64,000 nucleotides of DNA from Saccharomycopsis fibuligera x Saccharomycopsis cf. fibuligera (GCA_001936135.1 CP012817.1:1736001-1800000); one strand, 5' to 3'. Shown: positions 11,401-21,201, numbered from the stretch's first letter. Made by a program: numbers and translations. Notes: a model not told the origin generated them from the letters alone.

Positions 11401-12917
11401 CTGTGAGAATTGCCAGAGCGTTTTCGAACGACAGAGTTGCAGGTCTCGCAAGTCTTCAACACATTCTTGATCTCTTGGTCAGTGAAGCCCATGTGTTTGA
11501 TGATAGCTTTCAACTGCTTAAACTTGGCATGTCCGTTTGCAATGTGGCATTGCATAATGTCTTTGGCACCGTTTGTGTCACCAAGCAAAACCAAATCCGT
11601 AGCAGGAGAGTTGACAACGGTTTTAACCGAGGCGGGGTCAACAACCCAAAATTTTCCATGCTTGGGAACTTGAATCACTTGATTGCCTCTGGAGATCAAT
11701 CCACAGTGTTTGGTTAAGTGGATTTCATAGTCCTTCTCAGTTAACTTGTGGCAGCTAAGTAAGTTTCTCGGAGCCTGTTCAATAAGCTTTGCATCTTCGA
11801 CCTTGAGGTTTCCAATGCTAACAGTGCCTTCAATAACACAATTAGTAGTGCTGCTGATTCCTTGAACAGTGACGTTCGAGACCTTCTTGTCCAGCAACAA
11901 TGCTCCGTCGTTGACAACATTGATACCAGCACCGCTGTCTAGAACAAAACGTTTGTCGGCAGCATCGTCGGCGAGATAGACCTCTTCAACAAAGTGAGTC
12001 TCTTCGCCAGGCTCAGGCAGCTCAGTAGACGTGTCAATGACAATCTGACCGTCACCGTTGTTAATGACTTCAGCACCAAGTGGGACTTCAACGACGTTGA
12101 CAAGCTCCTTGCGTCCCTTGTGTGACTGGTTTCTGTGCTTCTTTTTGTAGCACTCGTTGCTGTAGTGGCCAAGCTTGCCGCAGCTGTAACACTTGATAAG
12201 GAAAACAGGCTTCTTTTTCAGTTTCGCATCAGCCAACTGAACCAACTCCTCATTGGGTGGCAATTTTGGACGAGAGGAAGTGTCCATCTGGACCAAGTCT
12301 CTGGCAGCAAGATCATTGGAGGCTTCCATAGCATCATAAAACGAAGTGTTAAGCAACCCACGAGCATCGCGAAGCAAGTTCTTTTCGCTGAGAGCAACAT
12401 GAAGACTCTTGTTGTCAAGTAGGTGGAAACCAAGAATACCGCCAAGATTGCAGAAGTTGATATCCTTGTAGTAGTACTTGAAGATCTCCAAGTAGTCTGC
12501 CATAGCATCGCAGTCTCTAGCAAGGACGGCCTCATGGACAAAGTCGTGGAAGATCTTGACAATGTAGAAAGAGTCGATTGTCTTGCACTTTGCGTTGATG
12601 GTCTTCAACAAATCAAAGCCCTCGGTGCATCGTTCGTAGTTTTTCAATAACAATGGGTCCACTTTTTTCTGGATGAGTTGATAGATAACATCGCCAAGTT
12701 TTGGTGGGTAGTAGTCAAACTCTTCGGAGTCTAACATACGCTCAACGTCGATGGCAGTGACATCATTGATAATAACTCTCAACTTATTTCTAAGGAACGA
12801 TCTTAACAACGGGTACTGGAACCATTGGGTGATTGGCCTGACCTTCAACTTGGTAATTCCATCAAGTCTCGCTTTGTAAGCACCGTCAGCAATATCAAAG
12901 TCTCCAAAGATGAACAT
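8460..12917 (-). CDS. CopA-2 Gag-Pol polyprotein (1485 aa), frame whole
   Basis: One uninterrupted frame of 1485 codons encodes Gag, protease, integrase, reverse transcriptase and RNase H, the Ty1/copia order. Visible motifs: zinc knuckle CYSCGKLGHYSNEC (about 243-256); protease VLDSGAG (about 325); integrase zinc region HIANGHAKF...TCETC (about 460-500), then the catalytic acidic residues in IQADVVG, KFRADNEF and GSSERLNR (about 515-620); a Ser/Gly/Glu-rich linker (about 740-850); reverse transcriptase with WVFTVKDD, QMDTSTAF and YVDDLL (about 1000-1160); RNase H with FSDSDYA and SSAEAEYVALSD (about 1340-1390). The start is fixed by the recurring MFIFGDF and the leader before it. Gag and Pol share one frame, so no frameshift is needed; how the family sets its Gag:Pol ratio is not visible here. 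The element looks whole. Confidence 0.95.
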   Translation of the reverse strand: MFIFGDFDIADGAYKARLDGITKLKVRPITQWFQYPLLRSFLRNKLRVIINDVTAIDVERMLDSEEFDYYPPKLGDVIYQLIQKKVDPLLLKNYERCTEGFDLLKTINAKCKTIDSFYIVKIFHDFVHEAVLARDCDAMADYLEIFKYYYKDINFCNLGGILGFHLLDNKSLHVALSEKNLLRDARGLLNTSFYDAMEASNDLAARDLVQMDTSSRPKLPPNEELVQLADAKLKKKPVFLIKCYSCGKLGHYSNECYKKKHRNQSHKGRKELVNVVEVPLGAEVINNGDGQIVIDTSTELPEPGEETHFVEEVYLADDAADKRFVLDSGAGINVVNDGALLLDKKVSNVTVQGISSTTNCVIEGTVSIGNLKVEDAKLIEQAPRNLLSCHKLTEKDYEIHLTKHCGLISRGNQVIQVPKHGKFWVVDPASVKTVVNSPATDLVLLGDTNGAKDIMQCHIANGHAKFKQLKAIIKHMGFTDQEIKNVLKTCETCNSVVRKRSGNSHSKPEDFDIGEMIQADVVGPHNNIYGLIVSDRRSSFAVLRVLRYKSEISSKTIECLQYMSNVLQHQGKKIVKFRADNEFDTVLLKKFLAGDHQGQDYIEAEFTAPYSSHQNGSSERLNRTIIEKVKLLMISSGISKEYWIFCFNHAVFLHNYLPRNGGPSPYEEFSGRSKTMGTTAPFGCRIFAKNFTAGNKIIGKDFKGTFLGFHKTTSIAFILEDSTYRILRSSAFNFLPDVYPFKQGERESSVTYSAGGSAGYSGYSGSSGSPSLPVGEVSIQGQDMNIQQGAESREEDDERIVAESDNSMVEHSDSEDQQSVATVPQTLAAVKRAAASDSELSDDPISIINRKPTKKLMLEFAPNTVTPITKHQAAYQSMAEKNVSAADAREAFADPGKQYLNDVGSIPIKSIEGPKTVEAGPSRLFLTDGEPDSDISGYLSDAEHAFLAVARTKYLIPENYHQVLNSSEKERWIAAMAEELSALDNLNVYELVKESPGIQSIASRWVFTVKDDPSGERFKARLVCKGFSQEKGVNFLNSWAPVMSFDTMRITFALAALNNYVVCQMDTSTAFLYGDIDFDVFVRPPAGTSTPKGHLWKLKKGLYGLKQSPKIWYDTISKVLVGAGLQASAIDPCLFRGKDCLVAIYVDDLLICGKTHKIVDDIKAALNLKFKMKDLGFPEIFLGVTVEQLANGSIKLSMLNFIDKIMTEHGVTKLGKVETPMVKGFDPYDEHSPELSEAEQTKFRSIVGTLLYVANSVRSDISFAISLLSQFVVKARATHLKAAYRVFHYLIETKDKGLVYGPEAGNVDIKDFRYLDKSKTDGLVTDYPPEQEYKITVFSDSDYATSKLDRKLQSGHLVMINNQIVSWSSRKQSCVAFSSAEAEYVALSDAARTGVYVMNLLNEIGFHCSYINCASDNLSALTLSAHKALHQKTKHIAVRFHFIRTLVEQKVIKLNYVNTKVNMADILTKATDRTTFTTLCSLIFN

Positions 12918-13000
12918 GGTAAAAAAAATTATTTTTTTTTTTTTGATTTTTGATTTTTTGATTTTTTTTTTTGTTTTGATGTTAACCCAGACTGTAAATC
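12918..13000 (-). other. CopA-2 leader and primer-binding site
   Basis: The primer site (minus strand GATTTACAGTCTGG, plus positions 12987-13000) touches the LTR end at 13001. Its complement contains AGACTGTAAATC, which is the anticodon arm of yeast-type tRNA-Tyr(GUA), not a tRNA 3' end. A/T homopolymers fill the rest of the leader. Confidence 0.8.
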
Positions 13001-13444
13001 TGTAAAAAGTAGGATGTAAAGTAGAAGAGAGAAAATATAAGGTTTATTAGAGTAGATAAAGAAAGTAAAGTTAGTTAAGCTTAGTTCAGTAAAGAAGTAA
13101 GGAAGGTAGAGAAAGGTAAAAGAAAAGAAGCGGGAAGGCTCCGTGTTAAGTAGGAAAAATAAGTGGCAAAACTGAAATCGGAGTGGCGTGATAAGAGTGG
13201 CGTGAAAAAGAAAAATTTTCACGCTGCAGTAAGGATCGGCACCGCGTCTAGAGGGAGACCTAGACGGGGCACCTAGACGGCATGAAAAAGTAAACAAATC
13301 ACATGCGTCAGATTGGTATACCATGCACATGGGTGAAGGGTTTACCCTGACGATGAATGAAAAAATAAAAGGAGTGAAGAAGATAAAGGATCGGAAAGTG
13401 AAGAGGGTAAGGGACAAAGGAAAATGAATGTTTGAAATTCAACA
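13001..13444 (-). repeat. CopA LTR, 444-bp type (5' LTR of CopA-2)
   Basis: Standard CopA LTR. Its outer edge at 13444 abuts a CopA pol fragment, beginning CTCAT, rather than host DNA, so CopA-2 or its precursor entered another CopA copy. Confidence 0.92.
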
Positions 13445-14472
13445 CTCATCATAAGGATCAAAGCCTTTCACCATTGGAGTTTCCACTTTGCCGAGCTTTG
13501 TGACACCGTGTTCCGTCATAATCTTGTCAATGAAGTTTAGCATGCTGAGCTTGATTGATCCATTAGCTAGCTGTTCGACCGTGACACCCAAGAAGATTTC
13601 AGGAAATCCCAAGTCTTTCATCTTGAACTTCAGATTAAGAGCAGCCTTGATGTCCTCAACAATCTTGTGGGTCTTGCCACAGATAAGCAAGTCGTCCACA
13701 TAAATAGCAACAAGACAATCCTTTCCTCTGAACAAGCATGGGTCTATAGCACTGGCTTGTAAACCGGCAGCAACAAGAACCTTGGAGATTGTATCGTACC
13801 AGATCTTTGGCGACTGTTTCAATCCGTACAATCCCTTCTTCAATTTCCACAAATGCCCTTTTGGTGTGGACGTACCAGCAGGTGGTCTAACAAACACATC
13901 GAAGTCAATATCACCGTAGAGAAAAGCAGTAGAGGTGTCCATCTGGCACACGACATAGTTGTTCAAAGCAGCAAGCGCAAATGTGATTCGCATAGTGTCA
14001 AAGCTCATTACAGGAGCCCACGAGTTGAGGAAGTTGACACCTTTTTCTTGACTGAACCCTTTGCAGACCAAACGCGCCTTAAAGCGCTCGCCACTTGGAT
14101 CATCTTTAACAGTAAACACCCAGCGGGAGGCAATAGATTGAATGCCTGGAGACTCCTTGACTAGCTCATACACATTAAGATTGTCCAATGCAGACAACTC
14201 TTCGGCCATAGCAGCGATCCATCTCTCCTTCTCGCTTGAGTTGAGTACCTGATGATAGTTCTCTGGAATAAGATACTTGGTACGGGCCACAGCAAGAAAA
14301 GCATGTTCCGCATCACTGAGATAACCACTAATGTCACTGTCTGGTTCTCCGTCTGTGAGAAACAACCTGGAAGGGCCTGCCTCAACTGTTTTGGGACCTT
14401 CAATAGATATGATAGGTATAGAGCCAACGTCGTTCAAGTACTGCTTCCCATGGTCAGCAAAAGCTTCTCTAT
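13445..14472 (-). pseudogene. CopA-3, internal pol fragment
   Basis: An open minus-strand segment of about 340 codons covering the linker end and most of reverse transcriptase (from REAFADHG to KGFDPYDE), bounded on both sides by CopA LTR edges. It has no start, stop or LTR of its own. It is best read as the remnant of an older CopA copy into which flanking copies inserted and then recombined. Confidence 0.88.
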
Positions 14473-14899
14473 GTAAAAAGTAGGATGTAAAGTAGAAGAG
14501 AAACAATATAAGGTTTATTAGAGTAGATAAAGAAAGTAAAGTTGGTTAAGCTTAGTTCGGTAAAGAAGTAAGAAAGGTAGAGAACTATAAAAGAAAAGAA
14601 GCGGGAAAGCCCCGTGTTAAGTAAGAAAAATAAGGGGCAAAACTGAAATCGGAGTGGCGTGATAAGAGTGGCGTGAAAAAGAAAAATTTTCACGCTGCAG
14701 TAAGGATCGGCACCGCGTCTAGACGGGGCACCTAGACGGGGCACCTAGACGGGATGAAAAAGTAAACAAACAACATGCGTCAGAACGGTATACCATGCAC
14801 ATCGGTGAAGGGTTTACCCTGACGATGGATGAAAAAAAATAAAAGGAGTGAAGAAGGTAAAGGATCGGAAAGCGAAGAATGAATGTTTGAAATTCAACA
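14473..14899 (-). repeat. CopA LTR, 427-bp type (3' side of CopA-4)
   Basis: This LTR belongs to the shorter subtype also carried by CopA-6 (22661 and 27712): it lacks a short block near its start and has the CGTCTAGGTGCCC motif in regular repeats. The LTR at the other end of CopA-4 is of the other subtype, so the pair did not arise in one reverse-transcription event. Confidence 0.9.
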
Positions 14900-14979
14900 C
14901 ACCCGCCCAAACATGAATATGATAAAGGAAAATAAAGAAAGTAAATCGTGGTAGCAAAGGAAAGGAAAATAAAGGTCAA

Positions 14980-17900
14980 TCAATTGAAAATAAGGGAGCA
15001 TAAAGTGGTGAAAGTGGTACGGTCGGTGGCTTTAGTGAGGATGTCAGCCATGTTAACCTTGGTGTTGACATAGTTAAGTTTGATGACCTTCTGTTCCACC
15101 AAAGTTCGGATGAAGTGGAATCTCACAGCAATGTGCTTGGTCTTTTGGTGTAGAGCTTTGTGTGCACTGAGGGTAAGCGCACTAAGGTTGTCGCTGGCAC
15201 AGTTAATGTATGAGCAGTGGAAGCCAATTTCATTGAGAAGGTTCATAACATAGACACCGGTTCGAGCAGCATCGCTCAAGGCAACGTATTCTGCTTCCGC
15301 ACTGCTGAAAGCAACACAGCTCTGCTTTCTGCTAGACCATGACACAATTTGGTTATTGATCATTACCAAGTGGCCACTTTGCAGCTTTCTGTCCAGCTTG
15401 GAGGTAGCATAGTCGGAGTCGCTGAAGACAGTAATCTTGTACTCTTGTTCAGGCGGATAATCAGTGACAAGGCCGTCGGTTTTCGACTTGTCCAAGTACC
15501 GAAAGTCCTTGATATCCACATTACCAGCTTCAGGTCCGTAGACTAGACCTTTGTCTTTGGTTTCAATGAGGTAGTGAAACACCCTGTAAGCAGCTTTCAA
15601 GTGTGTGGCCCTTGCTTTGACAACAAACTGACTGAGAAGACTGATGGCAAAGGAAATGTCGCTTCTGACAGAGTTGGCAACGTAGAGTAATGTACCAACA
15701 ATGGAGCGAAACTTTGTTTGCTCCGCATCTGACAATTCTGGTGAGTGCTCATCATAAGGATCAAAGCCTTTCACCATTGGAGTTTCCACTTTGCCGAGCT
15801 TTGTGACACCGTGTTCCGTCATAATCTTGTCAATGAAGTTTAGCATGCTGAGCTTGATTGATCCATTAGCGAGCTGTTCGACCGTGACACCCAAGAAGAT
15901 TTCAGGAAATCCCAAGTCTTTCATCTTGAACTTCAGATTAAGAGCAGCCTTGATGTCATCAACAGTCTTGTGTGTCTTTCCACAGATAAGCAAGTCGTCC
16001 ACATAAATAGCAACAAGACAATCCTTCCCTCTGAACAAGCATGGGTCTATAGCACTGGCTTGCAAACCGGCAGCAACAAGAACCTTGGAGATTGTATCGT
16101 ACCAAATCTTTGGTGACTGTTTCAATCCGTACAATCCCTTCTTCAATTTCCACAAATGTCCTTTTGGTGTGGACGTACCAGCAGGTGGTCTAACAAACAC
16201 ATCGAAGTCAATATCACCGTAGAGAAAAGCAGTAGAGGTGTCCATCTGGCACACGACATAGTTGTTCAAAGCAGCAAGCGCAAATGTGATTCGCATAGTG
16301 TCAAAGCTCATTACGGGAGCCCACGAGTTGAGGAAGTTGACACCTTTCTCTTGACTGAACCCTTTGCAGACCAAACGCGCCTTGAAGCGCTCGCCACTTG
16401 GATCATCTTTAACAGTAAACACCCAGCGGGAGGCAATAGATTGAATGCCTGGAGACTCCTTGACTAGCTCATACACATTGAGATTGTCCAATGCCGACAA
16501 CTCTTCGGCCATAGCAGCAATCCATCTCTCCTTCTCGCTTGAGTTGAGTACCTGATGATAGTTCTCTGGAATAAGATACTTGGTACGGGCCACAGCAAGA
16601 AAAGCATGTTCCGCATCACTGAGATAACCACTAATGTCACTGTCTGGCTCTCCGTCTGTGAGAAACAACCTGGAAGGGCCTGCCTCAACTGCTTTGGGGC
16701 CTTCAATAGACCTGATAGGTATAGAGCCAACGTCGTTCAAGTACTGCTTCCCATGGTCAGCAAAAGCTTCTCTAGCATCAGCCGCGCTAACATTCTTCTC
16801 GGCCATTGATTGGTAAGCGGCCTGGTGCTTAGTGATAGGAGTAACTGTGTTTGGGGCAAACTCAAGCATAAGCTTCTTGGTTGGCTTCCGGTTGATGATG
16901 GAAATAGGATCATCACTCAGTTCAGAATCAGAAGCAGCGGCTCTTTTGACGGCAGCCAGAGTTTGTGGAACTGTAGCAACTGATTGCTGGTCTTCTGAGT
17001 CACTATGCTCCACCATAGAGTTGTCCGACTCTGCAACAATTCTCTCATCATCCTCGTCCCTGCTTTCGGCACCTTGTTGAATATTCATGTCTTGGCCTTG
17101 AATTGAGATCTTACCAACAGGTAAACTAGGGGAACCACTGGAACCTGAATAACCTGAATAACCAGCAGAGCCACCAGCTGAGTATGTGACAGAAGATTCC
17201 CTTTCACCTTGCTTGAACGGATAAACATCAGGGAGAAAGTTGAACGCAGAGCTTCTCAAGATTCGGTATGTACTGTCTTCAAGGATGAACGCAATGCTTG
17301 TAGTTTTGTGGAATCCCAAGAAAGTACCTTTGAAGTCTTTTCCAATAATCTTGTTCCCGGCAGTAAAGTTTTTTGCAAAGATGCGACAGCCAAATGGCGC
17401 AGTTGTACCCATGGTTTTTGAGCGGCCAGAAAATTCCTCGTATGGCGAAGGACCACCGTTTCTGGGCAAGTAGTTGTGCAAGAAGACAGCGTGGTTGAAG
17501 CAAAAAATCCAGTATTCCTTTGAGATACCGGAGCTGATCATCAAAAGTTTAACTTTCTCGATGATTGTGCGATTCAAACGCTCAGAGGAACCATTCTGGT
17601 GGCTTGAGTAAGGCGCAGTAAACTCTGCTTCAATGTAGTCCTGACCTTGGTGGTCTCCAGCAAGAAACTTCTTAAGCAAAACAGTATCAAACTCGTTATC
17701 GGCACGGAACTTGACGATCTTGTTGCCTTGGTGTTGTAAGACATTGCTCATATACTGTAAGCATTCAATAGTCTTGGAGCTGGTCTCCGACTTGTAGCGC
17801 AAAACCCTGACGACAGCAAAGCTGGAGCGTCTGTCAGAAACAACCAAGCCATAGATATTGTTATGTGGGCCAACCACATCCGCTTGAATCATCTCCCCAA

Positions 17901-19437
17901 TATCAAAGTCTTCTGGCTTGCTGTGGGAGTTGCCAGAGCGTTTTCGAACGACAGAGTTGCAGGTCTCGCAAGTCTTCAACACATTCTTGATCTCTTGGTC
18001 AGTGAAGCCCATGTGTTTGATGATAGCTTTCAACTGCTTAAACTTGGCATGTCCGTTTGCAATGTGGCATTGCATAATGTCCTTGGCACCGTTTGTGTCA
18101 CCAAGCAAAACCAAATCCGTAGCAGGAGAGTTGACAACGGTTTTAACCGAGGCGGGGTCAACAACCCAAAATTTTCCATGCTTGGGAACTTGAATCACTT
18201 GATTGCCTCTGGAGATCAATCCACAGTGTTTGGTTAAGTGGATTTCATAGTCCTTCTCAGTTAACTTGTGGCAGCTAAGTAAGTTTCTCGGAGCCTGTTC
18301 AATAAGCTTTGCATCTTCGACCTTGAGGTTTCCAATGCTAACAGTGCCTTCAATAACACAATTAGTAGTGCTGCTGATTCCTTGAACAGTGACGTTCGAG
18401 ACCTTCTTGTCCAGCAACAATGCTCCGTCGTTGACAACATTGATACCAGCACCGCTGTCTAGAACAAAACGTTTGTCGGCAGCATCGTCGGCGAGATAGA
18501 CCTCTTCAACAAAGTGAGTCTCTTCGCCAGGCTCAGGCAGCTCAGTAGACGTGTCAATGACAATCTGACCGTCACCGTTGTTAATGACTTCAGCACCAAG
18601 TGGGACTTCAACGAGGTTGACAAGCTCCTTGCGTCCCTTGTGTGACTGGTTTCTGTGCTTCTTTTTGTAGCACTCGTTGCTGTAGTGGCCAAGCTTGCCG
18701 CAGCTGTAACACTTGATAAGGAAAACAGGCTTCTTTTTCAGTTTCGCATCAGCCAACTGAACCAACTCCTCATTGGGTGGCAATTTTGGACGAGAGGAAG
18801 TGTCCATCTGGACCAAGTCTCTGGCAGCAAGATCATTGGAGGCTTCCATAGCATCATAAAACGAAGTGTTAAGCAACCCACGAGCATCGCGAAGCAAGTT
18901 CTTTTCGCTGAGAGCAACATGAAGACTCTTGTTGTCAAGTAGGTGGAAACCAAGAATACCGCCAAGATTGCAGAAGTTGATATCCTTGTAGTAGTACTTG
19001 AAGATCTCCAAGTAGTCTGCCATAGCATCGCAGTCTCTAGCAAGGACGTCCTCATGGACAAAGTCGTGGAAGATCTTGACAATGTAGAAAGAGTCGATTG
19101 TCTTGCACTTTGCGTTGATGGTCTTCAACAAATCAAAGCCCTCGGTGCATCGTTCGTAGTTTTTCAATAACAATGGGTCCACTTTTTTCTGGATGAGTTG
19201 ATAGATAACATCGCCAAGTTTTGGTGGGTAGTAGTCAAACTCTTCGGAGTCTAGCATACGCTCAACGTCGATGGCAGTGACATCATTGATGATAACTCTC
19301 AACTTATTTCTAAGGAATGATCTTAACAACGGGTACTGGAACCATTGGGTGATTGGCCTGACCTTCAACTTGGTAATTCCATCAAGTCTCGCTTTGTAAG
19401 CACCGTCAGCAACATCAAAGTCTCCAAAGATGAACAT
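14980..19437 (-). CDS. CopA-4 Gag-Pol polyprotein (1485 aa), frame whole
   Basis: A complete 1485-codon CopA frame with the same domain series as CopA-2: zinc knuckle, DSGA protease, HHCC integrase with DDE, YVDD reverse transcriptase and RNase H. Protein differences from CopA-2 are few. The flanking LTRs are of different subtypes and the right one is shortened, so the frame is whole but the element is a recombinant and its present LTR pair may not support a full cycle. The left half of the frame resembles CopA-6 and the right half CopA-2, consistent with exchange between copies (impression by eye, not measured). Confidence 0.93.
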   Translation of the reverse strand: MFIFGDFDVADGAYKARLDGITKLKVRPITQWFQYPLLRSFLRNKLRVIINDVTAIDVERMLDSEEFDYYPPKLGDVIYQLIQKKVDPLLLKNYERCTEGFDLLKTINAKCKTIDSFYIVKIFHDFVHEDVLARDCDAMADYLEIFKYYYKDINFCNLGGILGFHLLDNKSLHVALSEKNLLRDARGLLNTSFYDAMEASNDLAARDLVQMDTSSRPKLPPNEELVQLADAKLKKKPVFLIKCYSCGKLGHYSNECYKKKHRNQSHKGRKELVNLVEVPLGAEVINNGDGQIVIDTSTELPEPGEETHFVEEVYLADDAADKRFVLDSGAGINVVNDGALLLDKKVSNVTVQGISSTTNCVIEGTVSIGNLKVEDAKLIEQAPRNLLSCHKLTEKDYEIHLTKHCGLISRGNQVIQVPKHGKFWVVDPASVKTVVNSPATDLVLLGDTNGAKDIMQCHIANGHAKFKQLKAIIKHMGFTDQEIKNVLKTCETCNSVVRKRSGNSHSKPEDFDIGEMIQADVVGPHNNIYGLVVSDRRSSFAVVRVLRYKSETSSKTIECLQYMSNVLQHQGNKIVKFRADNEFDTVLLKKFLAGDHQGQDYIEAEFTAPYSSHQNGSSERLNRTIIEKVKLLMISSGISKEYWIFCFNHAVFLHNYLPRNGGPSPYEEFSGRSKTMGTTAPFGCRIFAKNFTAGNKIIGKDFKGTFLGFHKTTSIAFILEDSTYRILRSSAFNFLPDVYPFKQGERESSVTYSAGGSAGYSGYSGSSGSPSLPVGKISIQGQDMNIQQGAESRDEDDERIVAESDNSMVEHSDSEDQQSVATVPQTLAAVKRAAASDSELSDDPISIINRKPTKKLMLEFAPNTVTPITKHQAAYQSMAEKNVSAADAREAFADHGKQYLNDVGSIPIRSIEGPKAVEAGPSRLFLTDGEPDSDISGYLSDAEHAFLAVARTKYLIPENYHQVLNSSEKERWIAAMAEELSALDNLNVYELVKESPGIQSIASRWVFTVKDDPSGERFKARLVCKGFSQEKGVNFLNSWAPVMSFDTMRITFALAALNNYVVCQMDTSTAFLYGDIDFDVFVRPPAGTSTPKGHLWKLKKGLYGLKQSPKIWYDTISKVLVAAGLQASAIDPCLFRGKDCLVAIYVDDLLICGKTHKTVDDIKAALNLKFKMKDLGFPEIFLGVTVEQLANGSIKLSMLNFIDKIMTEHGVTKLGKVETPMVKGFDPYDEHSPELSDAEQTKFRSIVGTLLYVANSVRSDISFAISLLSQFVVKARATHLKAAYRVFHYLIETKDKGLVYGPEAGNVDIKDFRYLDKSKTDGLVTDYPPEQEYKITVFSDSDYATSKLDRKLQSGHLVMINNQIVSWSSRKQSCVAFSSAEAEYVALSDAARTGVYVMNLLNEIGFHCSYINCASDNLSALTLSAHKALHQKTKHIAVRFHFIRTLVEQKVIKLNYVNTKVNMADILTKATDRTTFTTLCSLIFN

Positions 19438-19516
19438 GGTGAAAAAAATTTTTTTTTTTTTTTTTGATTTTTGATTTTTTAATTTTTTGTTTTGATGTTA
19501 ACCCAGACTGTAAATC
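19438..19516 (-). other. CopA-4 leader and primer-binding site
   Basis: Same organisation as the other CopA leaders: anticodon-arm primer site beside the LTR, then A/T homopolymers running up to the ATG. Confidence 0.75.
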
Positions 19517-19864
19517 TGTAAAAAGTAGGATGTAAAGTAGAAGCAAAAAATATAAGGTTTATTAGAGTAGATAAAGAAAGTAAAGTTAGTTAAGCTTAGT
19601 TCGGTAAAGAAGTAAGGAAGGTAGAGAAAGATAAAAGAAAAGAAGCGGGAAGGCTCCGTGTTAAGTAAGAAAAATAGGTGGCAAAACTGAAATCGGAGTG
19701 GCGTCAAAAAGAAACAAATCACATGCGTCACATCGGTATACCATGCACATGGATGAACGGTTTACCTTGACGATGGATGAAAAAATAAAAGTAGTAAAGA
19801 AGGTAACGGATCGGAAAGTGAAGAGGCTAAGGGACAGAGGAAAATGAATGTTTGAAATTCAACA
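19517..19864 (-). repeat. CopA LTR, shortened (348 bp), right edge of the array
   Basis: A CopA LTR lacking about 100 bp of its central part compared with the 444-bp type. Its outer edge joins GypA pol at 19865 with no duplication matching the left edge of the array. Confidence 0.88.
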
Positions 19865-21201
19865 GTTCTAACTTTGTCAGTAAGGAGCTAGTACAAAGTA
19901 ACCGTTGGCCTGTTTTTACCCCTGAAAAGGCTAGTGTGTCTGTCGCAATTAATAAAGAACAACAACTACTCACGGAATGTTGCTCTTTGGATGTGGAAAT
20001 TGGAAGAAAATCAAAAAGCACTTCAGCCTATGTCCGTCCTGTTTCGAGTCGCCCTATGGTCTTTGGCCTTCCGTTCATCGAACAACATGCGAGTTTGCTT
20101 GCACAAACTGGCGTTTGGTCTATCTTGGGTTCGGATGATGCTGTTCACTCTCCGGAAGAAACAAGTTCTAGAGCAGTACAAATTAACCTTATGCTGGTCC
20201 AAGAATTGCGCAAAGAGATTAAAAACCACGAGAAAATGGAACTTTATTGGGTAAAAGCGGACCATGATATACTGGAATCTCAAAATCCCATTTCTGCGCC
20301 AAAAGAACTTGACAAGTCAAAATACAATGCTTTAAAACAGATGGTTCAAGCCGTTAGTGATGTTGACGGTAAAATTCAAAACCTTCCACCGCTACGAGAA
20401 GGCTTTGACCACAGAATCAAACTCACCGATGATCAAATCATTTCCCGACCACCATATCGCTTAGCTCCAGTACAAGCACAAGAAGCAGAAAATCAAATTG
20501 CTGAACTTTTAAAGCTGGGTATGCTTAAAGAATCAGATAGTCCTTGGTCCTTTCCAATAGTAATGGTTAAAAAACAAGATAATACTTGGCGTATGTGTGT
20601 TGACTACCGCCTCATTAACAACAAAACTATCAAAAACTCATTCCCATTACCTCACATTGATGATACCTTAGCCAAGGTCGGAGGAAAACGTTTTTATTCG
20701 AAAATTGATTTAGCACAAGGATACCATCAGTTAAGAATGCACCCTGGAGACGAGGATAAAGTCGCATTTTCTACCTCGTCCGGACATTATACATGGCGTG
20801 TAATGCCTTTTGGTTTGAAAAATGCACCCGCTTCATTTTCACAATTCATAAAGCTGATTCTTGCTCCTTATTCACGTTTTCTGGTATATTATTTGGATGA
20901 TATTCTCATTTATGGAGACGATGCAGAGCAACACTTTGAAGATGTAATGTGTATTTTAAAAGTGTTATCCAAAAACCAACTAACAATTAAAACACAAAAA
21001 TGTTGTTTTTTCCAAGAACGAGTCGACTTCTTGGGTCACGTCATTCTGAAAGCCGGTATTACAGCAAGCCCTCGGAAGATTGACGCTATTTTGAAGATGC
21101 CAGAACCAGATACACAGAAAAAAGCACAACGCTATGTTGGGTGTCTTAACTACTTTCGAAAATTCTTTAAGAATCTCTCAAAGATTCTAGCTCCTCTCAA
21201 T
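19865..21201 (+). pseudogene. GypA-2 pol, first segment (protease region and reverse transcriptase)
   Basis: A plus-strand open segment ending at the CopA-5 insertion. It contains VMVKKQDNTWRMCVDYR, FYSKIDLAQGYHQLRM, the catalytic YYLDDILIYGDD (about 20886-20925) and FLGHVI, the standard motif series of gypsy reverse transcriptase. Its 5' part probably belongs to the protease region but no clear DTG/DSG motif is seen. The left boundary is the edge of the CopA array, so any start codon read from the LTR is not genuine. The second segment lies at 42978. Broken by at least one insertion and one rearrangement. Confidence 0.9.

Larger units (their letters stand above)
2435..19864 (-). mobile_element. 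CopA tandem array: LTR, CopA-1, LTR, CopA-2, LTR, CopA-3 fragment, LTR, CopA-4, LTR
   Basis: Five CopA LTRs in one orientation separate two whole gag-pol frames, one interrupted copy and one pol fragment. Neighbouring units share single LTRs, the product expected from LTR-LTR recombination between copies. The bases flanking the whole array (GTTGA at 2430-2434, GTTCT at 19865-19869) do not match, and the flanks belong to different elements (GypB on the left, GypA on the right). The array is thus not a simple insertion. Confidence 0.9.

Noticed and set aside
11343-11717. Long antisense frames (up to 165 codons) recurring in every CopA copy
   Set aside because: They are shadows of the gag-pol frame, recur only because the copies are nearly identical, and contain no known domain.
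13439-14506. A 355-codon frame as a separate small gene
   Set aside because: Its middle is a CopA pol fragment and both ends are LTR-derived.
19852-19864. ATG of the GypA pol segment at 19852
   Set aside because: The ATG and next codons belong to the CopA LTR edge, as is also the case at 42965.
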